DNA of 52,412 nt from UBA5486 sp036744795 (lineage in GTDB: Bacteria; Bacillota; UBA4882; UBA10575). The notes under the pieces are model-generated. The model had not been told where the DNA came from. It did not search any database and was given only the letters and a program-made list of their open reading frames with translations. The first letter of the stretch is position 1, and each line of letters opens with the position of its first letter. Position numbers and translations under genes: made by a program. The stretch is taken from NCBI GenBank assembly GCA_036744795.1, contig DAIOHK010000015.1, forward strand, positions 1 to 52,412, read 5' to 3'. Positions 42,176 to 51,355 of this stretch are shown piece after piece.

Positions 42176-42206
42176 GGTATCCTATCAAACTAAGGGGATG
42201 TGAAAA

Positions 42207-43934
42207 ATGGTCAACATTACCCCTTTCTTTAGCGGTTTAAAAAGGGTCAAAAATATAGTAACCGGAAGTGTGTTAATAAAAATATCAATGATTATAATTA
42301 TTATGAGCCTTACTACTGTTGGTATTGGCTTAATTGGTATGCTTAAAATTAACCAAATGCACCAAGTAACAAAAGAAATCTTTAATAGCAATACTTCCGA
42401 ATTGTATCCTATATCCGAATTTTTGCTTACCATCTATAATGCTGAAACTCATGCCAGGGCTTCTGTAGAAAAAGGGGATGCGGCAGCACTTGCTCAATTA
42501 TCAAGGGATATCTATGATGTTAGCGGTCAATTAGGAAATTTCAAATATTCTTTACCTGAAGAAATGGTTGCGAAAATAGAAGAACACTGGGCAGATTATA
42601 ATAATGCAATTAATGATCTTTATAATGAATTAAGAAAAGACGGTTTACAAGAAGATATAAATTTTATGTATGAGGAGTTTCAAAAAGAATCCTATAATCT
42701 TTATCAATATATCCATCAACTTAGTAGAGATTTACGAAGACATGGTCTGGATAGTTTCACCCGTGGAAAAAAAGTATACGATTCGGCCTATCAACAACAA
42801 TCGATAATTACGATTGTGGGCTTGAGTCTGGCGATTATCCTTGGCTTTATTGTTGCTTTTTCTATAACCCGCCCTCTTTACCAACTTCGTTCCTCTACTG
42901 AGGAATTGGCGGCCGGGAATCTGAGAGCAAAAGCAGTAATTAAATCAAAAGATGAAGTAGGAATGGTAGCTAAAACCTTTAACAATGCTGTAGGTGAATT
43001 AAGATCAATGGTAACCAGTGCTATTGAAAATGCTCAAAATATTACCTCCGCAAGCGAAAAACTCTTTCAAGTGGTGGAAGCTAATAGTCATGCACTAGCA
43101 GAATTAAATCAACTGGTAGAACATCTAGCCCAAGCGGCTACAACTCAGACTGGAGCAGTTCAGTCAGCACTCGATACGGTTCAGGAGGCGATCACTGGGA
43201 CCAGTACAGTCTCTAATGCTACGATTGAAATTAATAATACTTGTCAGGAAGCTTCGGTTGCTGCGGAACAAGGAGGAAAAGCTAGCCTTGAATTAATTAA
43301 TACAATAGAGGGTTTGGTGGATTCCGTTAAGGAAGTAGAAGAAATTGTTCGTAATTTGGCAGATGATACTGATCAGATCCGCGAGTTGGTTGAAGTGATC
43401 CGCGAAATTTCTGAGAATACAAATTTACTTTCTTTAAATGCTTCTATTGAAGCTGCCCGAGCTGGGAAACAGGGAAAAGGTTTTGCGGTGGTGGCCACCA
43501 ATATCCGGAAATTAGCTACTAAATCTTATTCTTCCCTGGATCATATTGATGCTGTGATTAATAATATTGTAAAAAAAACAACTGCTGCTGTTTCTAAGGT
43601 AACTCAAGGCAGCATTCAAGCAGAACGTGGAAGACAGACTGTGATAGAGACGATTTCGCTCTTTACTAATCTTGTAAAGCAAGTCGATCAAATAACAACT
43701 AACATTTCGCAGATAACCGAGACCGCTCTTGAGATGAATAATAATAATAAGCAAGTTATATTAGGCATGGATAAAATTGAAAGAATTACCCAGGAGAATC
43801 TGGCTGCTGTGGAAGAAGTCTCGGCGACTACGCAGGAACAGTTCGCCTCGATCTCTATTCTGACTGAGGCGGCCCGGCAACTTCAGGTAATGGCTAGTCA
43901 ATTAAGCACAACGGCTAATAAGTTTAAGATCTGA
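42207..43934 (+). CDS. Methyl-accepting chemotaxis protein
   Basis: 575 residues: TM1 about 26-48, extracytoplasmic 4HB-like sensor domain 49-200, TM2 about 202-224, HAMP 225-278, then the helical signalling domain with hairpin tip NLLSLNASIEAARAGKQG followed by KGFAVVATNIRKLATKS. The tip is close to the consensus, so it should couple to CheA/CheW. It directly follows the xylose-type transporter on the same strand, so taxis to the same sugar, perhaps through XylF-like proteins, is plausible but inferred. SD AAGGGGATGTG before ATG. CheC-like protein is at 27042. Confidence 0.93.
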   Translation: MVNITPFFSGLKRVKNIVTGSVLIKISMIIIIMSLTTVGIGLIGMLKINQMHQVTKEIFNSNTSELYPISEFLLTIYNAETHARASVEKGDAAALAQLSRDIYDVSGQLGNFKYSLPEEMVAKIEEHWADYNNAINDLYNELRKDGLQEDINFMYEEFQKESYNLYQYIHQLSRDLRRHGLDSFTRGKKVYDSAYQQQSIITIVGLSLAIILGFIVAFSITRPLYQLRSSTEELAAGNLRAKAVIKSKDEVGMVAKTFNNAVGELRSMVTSAIENAQNITSASEKLFQVVEANSHALAELNQLVEHLAQAATTQTGAVQSALDTVQEAITGTSTVSNATIEINNTCQEASVAAEQGGKASLELINTIEGLVDSVKEVEEIVRNLADDTDQIRELVEVIREISENTNLLSLNASIEAARAGKQGKGFAVVATNIRKLATKSYSSLDHIDAVINNIVKKTTAAVSKVTQGSIQAERGRQTVIETISLFTNLVKQVDQITTNISQITETALEMNNNNKQVILGMDKIERITQENLAAVEEVSATTQEQFASISILTEAARQLQVMASQLSTTANKFKI

Positions 43935-44108
43935 AGGGGATTATTTATTAAATTAGAAGCTAATTCGAGGGGACCGAATATGGTTTTTACAAAGCATATT
44001 TAAAGATTTTGTGCAAATTTACGCTTTTCCTACAAAGATAAAGGGTTTTTTTTAAGAACGCCTAATTAAAACCTCTAGCGGGAACTTTTACTTGCCGGAG
44101 GTGTTTTG

Positions 44109-44957
44109 ATGAAGGTATATATAGTAATATTTTTAGTTTTAGCAGCCTTTTTTACTTTGGCTGTAAGTACAGAGGCTTCTTGGCAATTAGGTTTGGATTG
44201 GCGGGTTACTGAAAATGTTGAACCTAGTGCTTTTAAGATTAATTGGTGGCTTTGGCCTGGATGGGGAATTAGAAGTATTTATACATGGGAAGAACAAGAT
44301 CTAGGCTTATCAATAGTTTATATACCAAGAGAAAAACAGGGGTTAACTCCTTATGTAGCCCTTGGAGTCCGGGATGTTTTAGCTTTTTCGCATGTACCTG
44401 TAAAAGAAAAAATAGAATTTACAGCAGGTTTCGAGTTTAGAATGAAAAGCAGGTGCAAAGGAGTATCAACTGCGGTTGAAAGCCGGATTATCCCATCAAA
44501 CCTAGTTGGAGAAGAACCAAGTAAATTCGCCCCTTTTTTTGGCTTTTCCATCAATTACGATTTAGCCCAGCGGCCACGCTTAAGAATTCAGGAAGATGAT
44601 GACCTTTATCTTTTGGCTAAATTAATCCGGGCTGAAGCAGAAGGAGAATCCTATGAGGGACAGGTAGCTGTAGGAGCAGTAGTGATGAATCGCGTAAAAA
44701 GCAGACAGTTTCCGAATACGATTAGGGAGGTAATCTATCAAGAGGGCCAGTTTAGCTGTTTACCGAAACTTTCCACTATTGAACCATCAGAGCAAGCATT
44801 ACAAGCGGCCAGGGATGCCTTAAAAGGCAAAGATCCCTCGCGGGGAGCTTTATATTATTATAATCCAAGGCTTGCTTCCCCGGAGGGATTAAGGTTTTTT
44901 GCTACTGCCAATCTCCAGCGAACAGTAAGGATAGGAAATCATATATTTTTTAAATAG
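44109..44957 (+). CDS. SleB-type cell wall hydrolase with barrel-like N-terminal half
   Basis: 282 residues. Signal peptide 1 to about 22 (ending TEAS). Residues about 23-155 are a series of seven or eight aromatic-rich alternating strands (LGLDWRV, FKINWWLWPGW, LGLSIVYIP, TPYVALGV, IEFTAGFEFRMK, FFGFSINYDL), which looks like a small outer-membrane barrel. Residues about 160-282 are a SleB/CwlJ hydrolase domain (Hydrolase_2): LAKLIRAEAEGESYEGQVAV, GAVVMNRVKSRQFP, with catalytic Glu in RAEAEGE. Such domains cut spore cortex peptidoglycan. ATG 44109 follows GGAGGTG. I am sure of the hydrolase domain but only moderately of the barrel. Confidence 0.75.
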   Translation: MKVYIVIFLVLAAFFTLAVSTEASWQLGLDWRVTENVEPSAFKINWWLWPGWGIRSIYTWEEQDLGLSIVYIPREKQGLTPYVALGVRDVLAFSHVPVKEKIEFTAGFEFRMKSRCKGVSTAVESRIIPSNLVGEEPSKFAPFFGFSINYDLAQRPRLRIQEDDDLYLLAKLIRAEAEGESYEGQVAVGAVVMNRVKSRQFPNTIREVIYQEGQFSCLPKLSTIEPSEQALQAARDALKGKDPSRGALYYYNPRLASPEGLRFFATANLQRTVRIGNHIFFK

Positions 44958-44976
44958 CTAAAATTGAGTGGAAAGA

Positions 44977-47133
44977 TTAAAGCAGTTCTGTTTCTCTGAG
45001 AAAATTCTCAGGAGTGGCTTGATCAGGAATAATCCTGTTTTCAGGGATAGCTTCATCAGGAGGAACCCCGTTCTCAGGATTCACTTCATCAGGAACAGTC
45101 TGATTCTCAGGTATCGGAGGTTCCTCTTTTTTTCCCTTTCGTTTAGGCCAGGAAGAAAACCAGCGCCAGATTTTATAGACACCACTTTCGGGGATGTTGG
45201 TTTCAGCAAAAACTTCTTTATAAGAGCTTTTGCTAATCCAAGCCGGGACGGCCAGTCCAGTTTCCGGATCAATATTTGCCCAGACAATTCCGGGGGGTTC
45301 AGTGAAATCCTGTACAGGTAGATTTGCAGTAATTCGTTTCATATAAGCGCCCCAAAGCTCAACCGCTTTTCCACTACCGATTATACCTTCCTTGTATCGC
45401 ATTGGTTCTTCTTGGCGGTCATTTCCTATCCAGACTGTTGTTAAAAGCTGAGGGGTATAGCCAACGAACCAGGCATTAGTATAATCGCTGGTAGTACCGG
45501 TTTTGCCAGCCGCTGGTTGATTAGGGAGCCTTCCCCTCCAGCCTGTGCCATTATCAATTACATCTTTCATCAACATTGTCATAATGTAAGCAGTTTGTGG
45601 AGAGATAACGGGTTTACCATTCCCCGGTCTAAACTCTTTAATTACTTTACCGTCATTATTAAGGATTTTTGTAATAGCATATGGTTTTAAATAAATACCC
45701 CCATTGGCAAAAGAAGTGTATGCAGTTGCTAATTCCAGGGGAGTTACTCCTTTGGTTAAACCACCTAAGGCCAGAGGAGCGTAATTTAGATCATTAATAT
45801 TTCCTTCTGTAACCAGACTCTTGATCCCCATTTTTTTCATCTGCTCAGCAACAGTGGAAATTCCTAAAGACTGAACAAGTTGAACAGAGGTGGTATTAAT
45901 TGATTCGCGTAAAGCCTGGCGAAGATTGATTCTGCCTCTGTATTTGTGATCATAATTCTCTGGTGACCATTCCTGGCCATTTTCTAAGTGAATCTTGAGG
46001 GGCTGGTCTTCAAAGATAGAAGCTGCGGTATAGCCCTTTTCCAAGGCAGTGGCAAATACAAAAGGCTTAAGGGCAGAACCGGGTTGACGATATGATTTAA
46101 CACTTCTATTTAATTGAGTCAGTACATAGTCCCGTCCACCAGTCATGGCAAGAATCCCGCCATTTGTAGGATCAATGGTAACTAAGGCTGCTTCCGGCTG
46201 GATTTTTCCAGAGTACTGAGGGAGGCTTTTCATAACTTTTTCCGCTTCTTTTTGGTAGTCAAGATTCAAAGTTGTATAGATTTTATATCCTCCCCAATAT
46301 AATTCCTCTTCGGAAAAACCTTGCTCTTTAATTAACAAGTCACGGAGGTAATCCAGGAAATAGGCTCCTACAGAGGAAGTTTCTTGTTTAGGGATCAGGC
46401 CTAAAGCTGTAGCAATCGAAGTTTTATATTGTGATTCGGTAATATAATTCTGTTCCCAAAGTTTTTTTAGAACAAGATCCCTTCTTGCTTTAGCAGTTTC
46501 AGGATGTTTAAATGGGGAGTAGTTTTCCGGGCTTCTGATAATTCCGGCGAGTAATGCGGATTCTTCCAGATTGAGAGTAGATGCAGATTTTCCAAAATAA
46601 TAGCGGGCTGCTGCCTCTACCCCAATATTACCATGGGCTAAATAAATACTGTTTAAATAAAGTTCCAGAATCTCTTCTTTTGTATAGGTTCTTTCTATCA
46701 GTAAAGCAAATAACATATCCTGAATCTTCCGGTTTAGAGTTCGTTCCGAGGTTAAGAGTGAAATCTTTGCTAATTGTTGGGTAATGGTACTTCCGCCTTG
46801 CTTAACTCCTCCCGGGCGTAAATTTTGATAAACAGCCCGGATAATCCCAATAGGATCAATTCCGGGATGGTGGTAAAATCGGGCATCCTCAATAGCAATT
46901 ACTGCTTTTTTGAGGTGCGGGGATATTTTGGGGGCAGGAGTCCAGGTTCGCCGGTGTGAAAAGAGGTTCCCGATTAGCTTGCCCTGGTAATCATATACTT
47001 CTGATACCATACGCATATTTTCCAGTTTGTACCGGAGATCGCGAGGAAGGGTGAGATATGATAATAGAAAACCAAGGGCAAAGAGAAGAATAAAAATAGT
47101 AAAATAATAAGAATGTTTCTTTTTTCTTTTCAA
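44977..47133 (-). CDS. Class A penicillin-binding protein (PBP1A-like)
   Basis: About 718 residues. TM anchor near 8-28, then a GT51 glycosyltransferase (about 60-230: IEDARFYHHPGIDPIGIIRA, then GGSTITQQLAK) and a transpeptidase (about 310-600) with SxxK in GSALKPF, SxN in SINTTSVQ, and KTG in AGKTGTTSDYTNAWFVGY, so both activities should be present. The final 50 residues form a Pro/Glu-rich tail with degenerate PDE-x-x-x-PEN units. TTG 47133 has GGAG nine bases upstream; ATG 47142 directly abuts it. It faces the SleB-like gene across 19 bases. Confidence 0.93.
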   Translation of the reverse strand: MKRKKKHSYYFTIFILLFALGFLLSYLTLPRDLRYKLENMRMVSEVYDYQGKLIGNLFSHRRTWTPAPKISPHLKKAVIAIEDARFYHHPGIDPIGIIRAVYQNLRPGGVKQGGSTITQQLAKISLLTSERTLNRKIQDMLFALLIERTYTKEEILELYLNSIYLAHGNIGVEAAARYYFGKSASTLNLEESALLAGIIRSPENYSPFKHPETAKARRDLVLKKLWEQNYITESQYKTSIATALGLIPKQETSSVGAYFLDYLRDLLIKEQGFSEEELYWGGYKIYTTLNLDYQKEAEKVMKSLPQYSGKIQPEAALVTIDPTNGGILAMTGGRDYVLTQLNRSVKSYRQPGSALKPFVFATALEKGYTAASIFEDQPLKIHLENGQEWSPENYDHKYRGRINLRQALRESINTTSVQLVQSLGISTVAEQMKKMGIKSLVTEGNINDLNYAPLALGGLTKGVTPLELATAYTSFANGGIYLKPYAITKILNNDGKVIKEFRPGNGKPVISPQTAYIMTMLMKDVIDNGTGWRGRLPNQPAAGKTGTTSDYTNAWFVGYTPQLLTTVWIGNDRQEEPMRYKEGIIGSGKAVELWGAYMKRITANLPVQDFTEPPGIVWANIDPETGLAVPAWISKSSYKEVFAETNIPESGVYKIWRWFSSWPKRKGKKEEPPIPENQTVPDEVNPENGVPPDEAIPENRIIPDQATPENFLRETELL

Positions 47134-47319
47134 TAGCACCATCTCCGAAATTCGAGAGAATTTCTTGTCATAATTTATATTACTTAATACCTATCATATT
47201 AAACGAATTTTTGCTAGTAGTATTTAGCTGTTAGTATGTAAAATTTCTGGGAGGAGGGGGATAATATCCCTTTTCAATTACTGGATTAGTTGTGACACAA
47301 GGTTAAATTGTTAGTTATA

Positions 47320-47353
47320 GGAAAAACCCTGTTCTTCAATGAAAAACAGGGTT
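47320..47353 (-). terminator. Terminator of the small barrel-protein gene
   Basis: AACCCTGTT (47325-47333) and AACAGGGTT (47345-47353) pair perfectly; on the minus strand the stem is followed by TTTTCC. Confidence 0.72.
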
Positions 47354-47420
47354 ACTTAATTAATAAATAAAATATATGTAGTGGTAGTTAAGTTAAAGAA
47401 TTTTATGAAATAATCAAAAA

Positions 47421-47888
47421 TTAGAAGTAGTAATGAATACCGGAACCAAGCCCAATTTTAATGGCAGATTTTGATTCTACTGTTTCATATGCTTGGAATG
47501 AGATACCTAAATCAAGCATTAGTCCGATTCTATGTAATTCTTTAATATCTGAAATATTTAAAGCTTTAAATAGGAAATACTCAATGCCAGCACCTGCGCC
47601 TATGTCAAGACCTTTATTAAAATTAAAACCGGCTTTTCCAAATCCGTAAAAATTATAATTAGGATCTTTTTCCAAATCAAACATTGCTTTGGCTCCTAAG
47701 TAGTAAGTGTTAACTAAACCTTGAACCGCCATGGTATTGGAGGCTCGATAGTTTAAACTTAAACTGCCATAATTAGCTATTCCTCCATAAACACCAAGAC
47801 CCAAATTATGATCGGCTGCGGAGGCTATGGTAACTGTAAGTAATAACATTAATACTGTTAAAGTTAGAGATATAATTTTTTTCTTCAT
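47421..47888 (-). CDS. Small outer-membrane beta-barrel-like protein
   Basis: 155 residues. Signal peptide 1-23 (ending ASA-A), then about eight alternating strands (GLGVYGGI, SLSLNYRAS, MAVQGLVNTYYLGAKAMFDL, YNFYGFGKAGFNF, LDIGAGAGIEYFL, RIGLMLDLGISFQAY, AIKIGLGSGIHYYF) ending in Phe, the C-terminal pattern of outer-membrane barrels of the OmpA/OmpX size. ATG 47888 follows AAAAGGAGACTTAAGG. It neighbours PBP1A on the same strand. Together with the other barrel-like proteins this implies a diderm envelope. No specific function can be assigned. Confidence 0.65.
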   Translation of the reverse strand: MKKKIISLTLTVLMLLLTVTIASAADHNLGLGVYGGIANYGSLSLNYRASNTMAVQGLVNTYYLGAKAMFDLEKDPNYNFYGFGKAGFNFNKGLDIGAGAGIEYFLFKALNISDIKELHRIGLMLDLGISFQAYETVESKSAIKIGLGSGIHYYF

Positions 47889-48212
47889 CCTTAAGTCTCC
47901 TTTTTTTAAATTACCACTACACATTATTGATACTAAAGAAGCTTTTATCTAAACTTCTATTTAGAGTATTATTATATCATAAAATACTATGAAAGATATG
48001 CAAACCTTTTTCCAAGTAAATGATTACAGTGAACCATGTGAATTATATAATAAATTAATTGCGCAATTTCCTACTAATATATATTATTATATGAATTGAG
48101 GAAATTCCCTCATCTGATATAAGCATTTAAACAATTTTTAAAAGGGGATTTAATAGAGAGGGAGGAAATACTAAAGAGAAATGAGAATAATAGTTTAATA
48201 CCGCTTTTTTGG

Positions 48213-48277
48213 TAGTCGTTCACGCTGGCTACCGCCCGCGCAAATGAAGTGATGAAAATGAGGCCAGGTGAGTCGAC
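48213..48277. repeat. Palindromic repeat copy R6, subfamily A
   Basis: Arms GTCGTTCACGCTGGC (48215-48229) and GCCAGGTGAGTCGAC (48263-48277), with spacer matching R2 and R5 in reverse orientation. A further arm-like CCAGATGAATCAAC (48304-48317) and the 14-mer ATTTTCTAAGTAGT (48325-48338) follow, the remains of another copy. The element lies in the 480-base gap upstream of the NIF3 gene; the rest of this gap shows no gene. Confidence 0.7.
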
Positions 48278-48370
48278 CAACTGTCCTGTAGATTTAATCA
48301 AGACCAGATGAATCAACTAGGGCTATTTTCTAAGTAGTTATGTAGAGGAGGATCATCGAGAGGTGATTTT

Positions 48371-49132
48371 TTGATTGAGTTAAATAAACTCCTATCCATT
48401 ATGGAAGAGTTAGCACCTGCAAGGCTTGCAGATAAATATGATACTCCCTACTTTTTACGGAAACCCCGGGAACAAGTTGAGAAGATTGGAGTCTGTGTTG
48501 ATCCTACGGAGTACAATCTTCGTTCAGCGATTAAAGACGGGGTTGATTTGCTCATCTCTCATCATCCGTGGCATTTTCAATCAGCAGATTATTTAGGTGA
48601 AAGCAAAATGGGGGTTTTAGTTCTTCATAGTTCTTGGAACAAGGCTCCGGAAGGTAATACGATTACCTTAGCCCGCTTATTTAACTTTGAAGAACTGGTA
48701 CATGAAGATGGGATTGTAATGGGTCAGACCGATACGATCCTAAAGGATTTGCTTTTTTGCTGCCAAAGGGTGTTAAGTGCACCAATCTTACCATACGTTG
48801 GGGATTTAAATGCTCAGGTTAGTAAAGTTTTAATTATTTCTGGTCCGGGATTTATGCCGCTTTATAAAGAAGAATGGGATAAATGGATTGCCAGCGGGTG
48901 TGATACCTTCCTCTCTGCGGAACTGGGGAGATATGCAATATCGTACCTTAACAGGAATAATATAAAACTGATCGATCTTGGCCATAGTACGATGGCACGA
49001 CCGGGAATGAAACATCTAACCTATCTTCTCCAAACCAGGTTAGAGATTTATGAATGTGTAGTTAATTATTACCCTGATATATACGGAGTAAATTACTTAA
49101 CTGCATCATTTTATCCGGGAATTGAAAGCTAG
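48371..49132 (+). CDS. NIF3/YqfO-like dinuclear metal-centre protein
   Basis: 253 residues of the Nif3-like (DUF34) family, hexameric rings with a two-metal site. Metal-binding blocks: LISHHPWHF (residues 59-67), HSSW, GNTITLARLF, and the C-terminal HSTMARPGMKHL. B. subtilis YqfO-type proteins contain an extra middle domain; this short form lacks it. Some homologues have been linked to GTP cyclohydrolase I-like roles, but the function is not settled. TTG start with GAGAGGTGA. It begins a same-strand run of housekeeping genes (coaX, hflX). Confidence 0.85.
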   Translation: MIELNKLLSIMEELAPARLADKYDTPYFLRKPREQVEKIGVCVDPTEYNLRSAIKDGVDLLISHHPWHFQSADYLGESKMGVLVLHSSWNKAPEGNTITLARLFNFEELVHEDGIVMGQTDTILKDLLFCCQRVLSAPILPYVGDLNAQVSKVLIISGPGFMPLYKEEWDKWIASGCDTFLSAELGRYAISYLNRNNIKLIDLGHSTMARPGMKHLTYLLQTRLEIYECVVNYYPDIYGVNYLTASFYPGIES

Positions 49133-49161
49133 AAACCCTTTTTTAAAAAGGAGGATAATAA

Positions 49162-49938
49162 ATGATTTTAGTTATGGATGTTGGAAATACGCAAACAGTA
49201 TTAGGAATCTATTCCGGAAAAAAATTGCTTACTGATTGTCAAATATCTACAGAAAAAAATAGAACTGCAGATGAATTTGGCCTAATGATTCAGGCTTTTT
49301 TAAGTAGCAAAAATATTAATTCCAGTGATATAAAAGCGGTGGTTCTCTCCAATGTTGTACCTCCATTAACTGCCTCCTTTACTACGATGAGTAGGAGATA
49401 TTTTGGGGTTGATCCACTGGTTATTGGACCTGGGGTTAAGACTGGTTTACCAATTCTCTATGAAAACCCGAAAGAAGTAGGAGCTGATCGGGTTGTTAAT
49501 GCGGTAGCCGGGATTCATATTTATGGGCCACCTTTAATTATTGTGGATTTTGGAACAGCAACTACTTTTTGTTCGATCAATGAAAAAGGGGAGTATTTAG
49601 GAGGCGCTATCTTCCCCGGGCTGGGAATTGCTGCCGAAGCTCTTTTTTTACGAGCAGCTAAACTTCCACGGGTTGAATTTGAGGCTCCAGCCAAAGTGAT
49701 TGGGAAAAACACCGTAAATAGTATACAATCCGGGTTGATTTATGGTTATACAGATTTGGTGGATGGTTTAATCAAACGGATTTCCAGAGAAATGCATTGT
49801 GAGCCTAAAGTGGTGGCAACAGGTGGCTTAAGTAAGGTTATTGCTACTAAATCCCAAATGATTGAGAAAATCAATCCTGTACTTACTCTGGAAGGCCTAC
49901 GGATAATTTATGAACTTAACTACGGAAATCAAGGGTAA
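49162..49938 (+). CDS. coaX: Type III pantothenate kinase
   Basis: 258 residues, CoaX, the first step of coenzyme A synthesis, phosphorylating pantothenate with ATP and a monovalent cation. ASKHA-fold motifs are visible: MDVGNTQTVLGIY with the catalytic Asp at residue 5, DRVVNAVAG, IVDFGTATTFCSINEKGEYLGGAIFPG and ATGGLSKVI. Length is normal. SD AAAAAGGAGGAT before ATG. It lies 29 bases after the NIF3 gene and 33 bases before hflX. Confidence 0.96.
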   Translation: MILVMDVGNTQTVLGIYSGKKLLTDCQISTEKNRTADEFGLMIQAFLSSKNINSSDIKAVVLSNVVPPLTASFTTMSRRYFGVDPLVIGPGVKTGLPILYENPKEVGADRVVNAVAGIHIYGPPLIIVDFGTATTFCSINEKGEYLGGAIFPGLGIAAEALFLRAAKLPRVEFEAPAKVIGKNTVNSIQSGLIYGYTDLVDGLIKRISREMHCEPKVVATGGLSKVIATKSQMIEKINPVLTLEGLRIIYELNYGNQG

Positions 49939-49971
49939 ATTTCCGCGGTTATTGTTGATGGGAGGGTTTTT

Positions 49972-51213
49972 GTGGGAGAGAGTATCCAGCGGGAAAAAAC
50001 GATAATTGTCGGGACGGAAGATAATGGTGATTTGGAAGAACTCTGTAATCTGGTTTGGTCTGCTGGTGGGCAGGTAGTAAACCGCCTTTACCGGCGTAAA
50101 GAAAAACCGGAACCAGCTTATTTTTTGGGTGAAGGTAAGTTAAGAGAATTAAAAAGCCTTTTACGAGAGGAACAGATTCGACTGGTGGTTTTTGATGATG
50201 AACTTACGCCAGTTCAAGCGGGAAATTTGGAAGAAGAACTTCAGGTGAAGGTTTTAGATCGGACGGGTTTAATTTTAGATATTTTTGCGATGAGGGCCAG
50301 AACCCGCGAGGCAAAGCTTCAGGTAGAAAAGGCACAGCTAGAATATTTATTACCTAGACTAGAAGGCCAGGGAACTAGTCTTTCTCGCTTGGCAGGTGGG
50401 ATTGGAACCAGAGGGCCCGGAGAAACCAAACTAGAGTCTGATCGTCGTCGGATTCGCAAAAAGATAGCTTTATTAAATAAACGCCTTAAGCAGGTGAAGG
50501 CTCATCGTGAATTGCAAAGGGAACCCAGAAAACGTTTAGATTGGCCAGTTCTGGCTTTAGTGGGGTATACCAATGCTGGAAAATCAACACTCTTTAGTTT
50601 GTTGACCGGAGATGAAGTATTAGTTCAAGACCTTTTGTTTTCTACTCTTGATCCTACTTTTCGCCGGATAATACTCCCGAATCAGCAGGAAGCTTTACTT
50701 GTTGATACAGTTGGTTTTATCAGAAAACTTCCCCACCAACTAGTAGATTCTTTCCGAGCAACTTTAGAAGAGGTAAAGGAAGCAGATTTATTATTACATG
50801 TTGTAAACCTGGCTAGCTCCGAACGTGAAGAAGAATATATGGCAGTAAATAATCTTCTTAAAGAATTGAATTTAGAGAGAAAACCCTTTATTACTGTGCT
50901 CAATAAAAAGGATCTGGTTACTAATGAATTCTCGATTGCTAGAGCAGAGCGGAACTTTCCCAATGCAGTTTCCATCTCTGCTCAAAAGGGAAGCAATATT
51001 GAACAGCTACAAAAGAAGATTATGGAAGCTCTTTCTTCTCGGGTGGATAGAGGGATATTCTTTCTACCCTATCAGGATGGAAAGTATATTTCGATTTTCC
51101 ATAATAAAGGGCGGATTTATAGGAAAGATTTTGGTGATTCTGGAGTATATATAGATGCGGAATTACCTGTGATCTGGTTTGAAAGGCTCCGGAAGTTTAA
51201 AATCCAATTATAA
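49972..51213 (+). CDS. hflX: GTPase HflX
   Basis: 413 residues. N-terminal HflX domain (FLGEGKLRELKSLL, then RTGLILDIFAMRARTREAKLQVELAQ-like region) and coiled coil, followed by the G domain: G1 GYTNAGKST (about 197-205), G3 DTVGF, G4 NKKD and the G5 region SAQKG. HflX splits or rescues stalled 70S ribosomes. GTG start after GGGAGGG. It is the last gene of the NIF3-coaX-hflX run; 140 bases then separate it from the spoIID-like gene. Confidence 0.95.
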   Translation: MGESIQREKTIIVGTEDNGDLEELCNLVWSAGGQVVNRLYRRKEKPEPAYFLGEGKLRELKSLLREEQIRLVVFDDELTPVQAGNLEEELQVKVLDRTGLILDIFAMRARTREAKLQVEKAQLEYLLPRLEGQGTSLSRLAGGIGTRGPGETKLESDRRRIRKKIALLNKRLKQVKAHRELQREPRKRLDWPVLALVGYTNAGKSTLFSLLTGDEVLVQDLLFSTLDPTFRRIILPNQQEALLVDTVGFIRKLPHQLVDSFRATLEEVKEADLLLHVVNLASSEREEEYMAVNNLLKELNLERKPFITVLNKKDLVTNEFSIARAERNFPNAVSISAQKGSNIEQLQKKIMEALSSRVDRGIFFLPYQDGKYISIFHNKGRIYRKDFGDSGVYIDAELPVIWFERLRKFKIQL

Positions 51214-51355
51214 AATTTTACCTTATTTATGCTGTTGAATCTTTTTATTCTATTTACTTTATTCGCCAGCATAACTGGAAAGTATTTTATTTTAGAATAT
51301 TGTTCTTTCTTTGCGCATAGTGTAGATTGTAATATGTTGCAAGCGGAGGATTAAG

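Noticed and set aside
44968..45321. A plus-strand ORF of 117 codons overlapping the end of PBP1A
   Set aside because: It is antisense to the repetitive PBP1A tail, and its apparent repeats mirror those of the tail.
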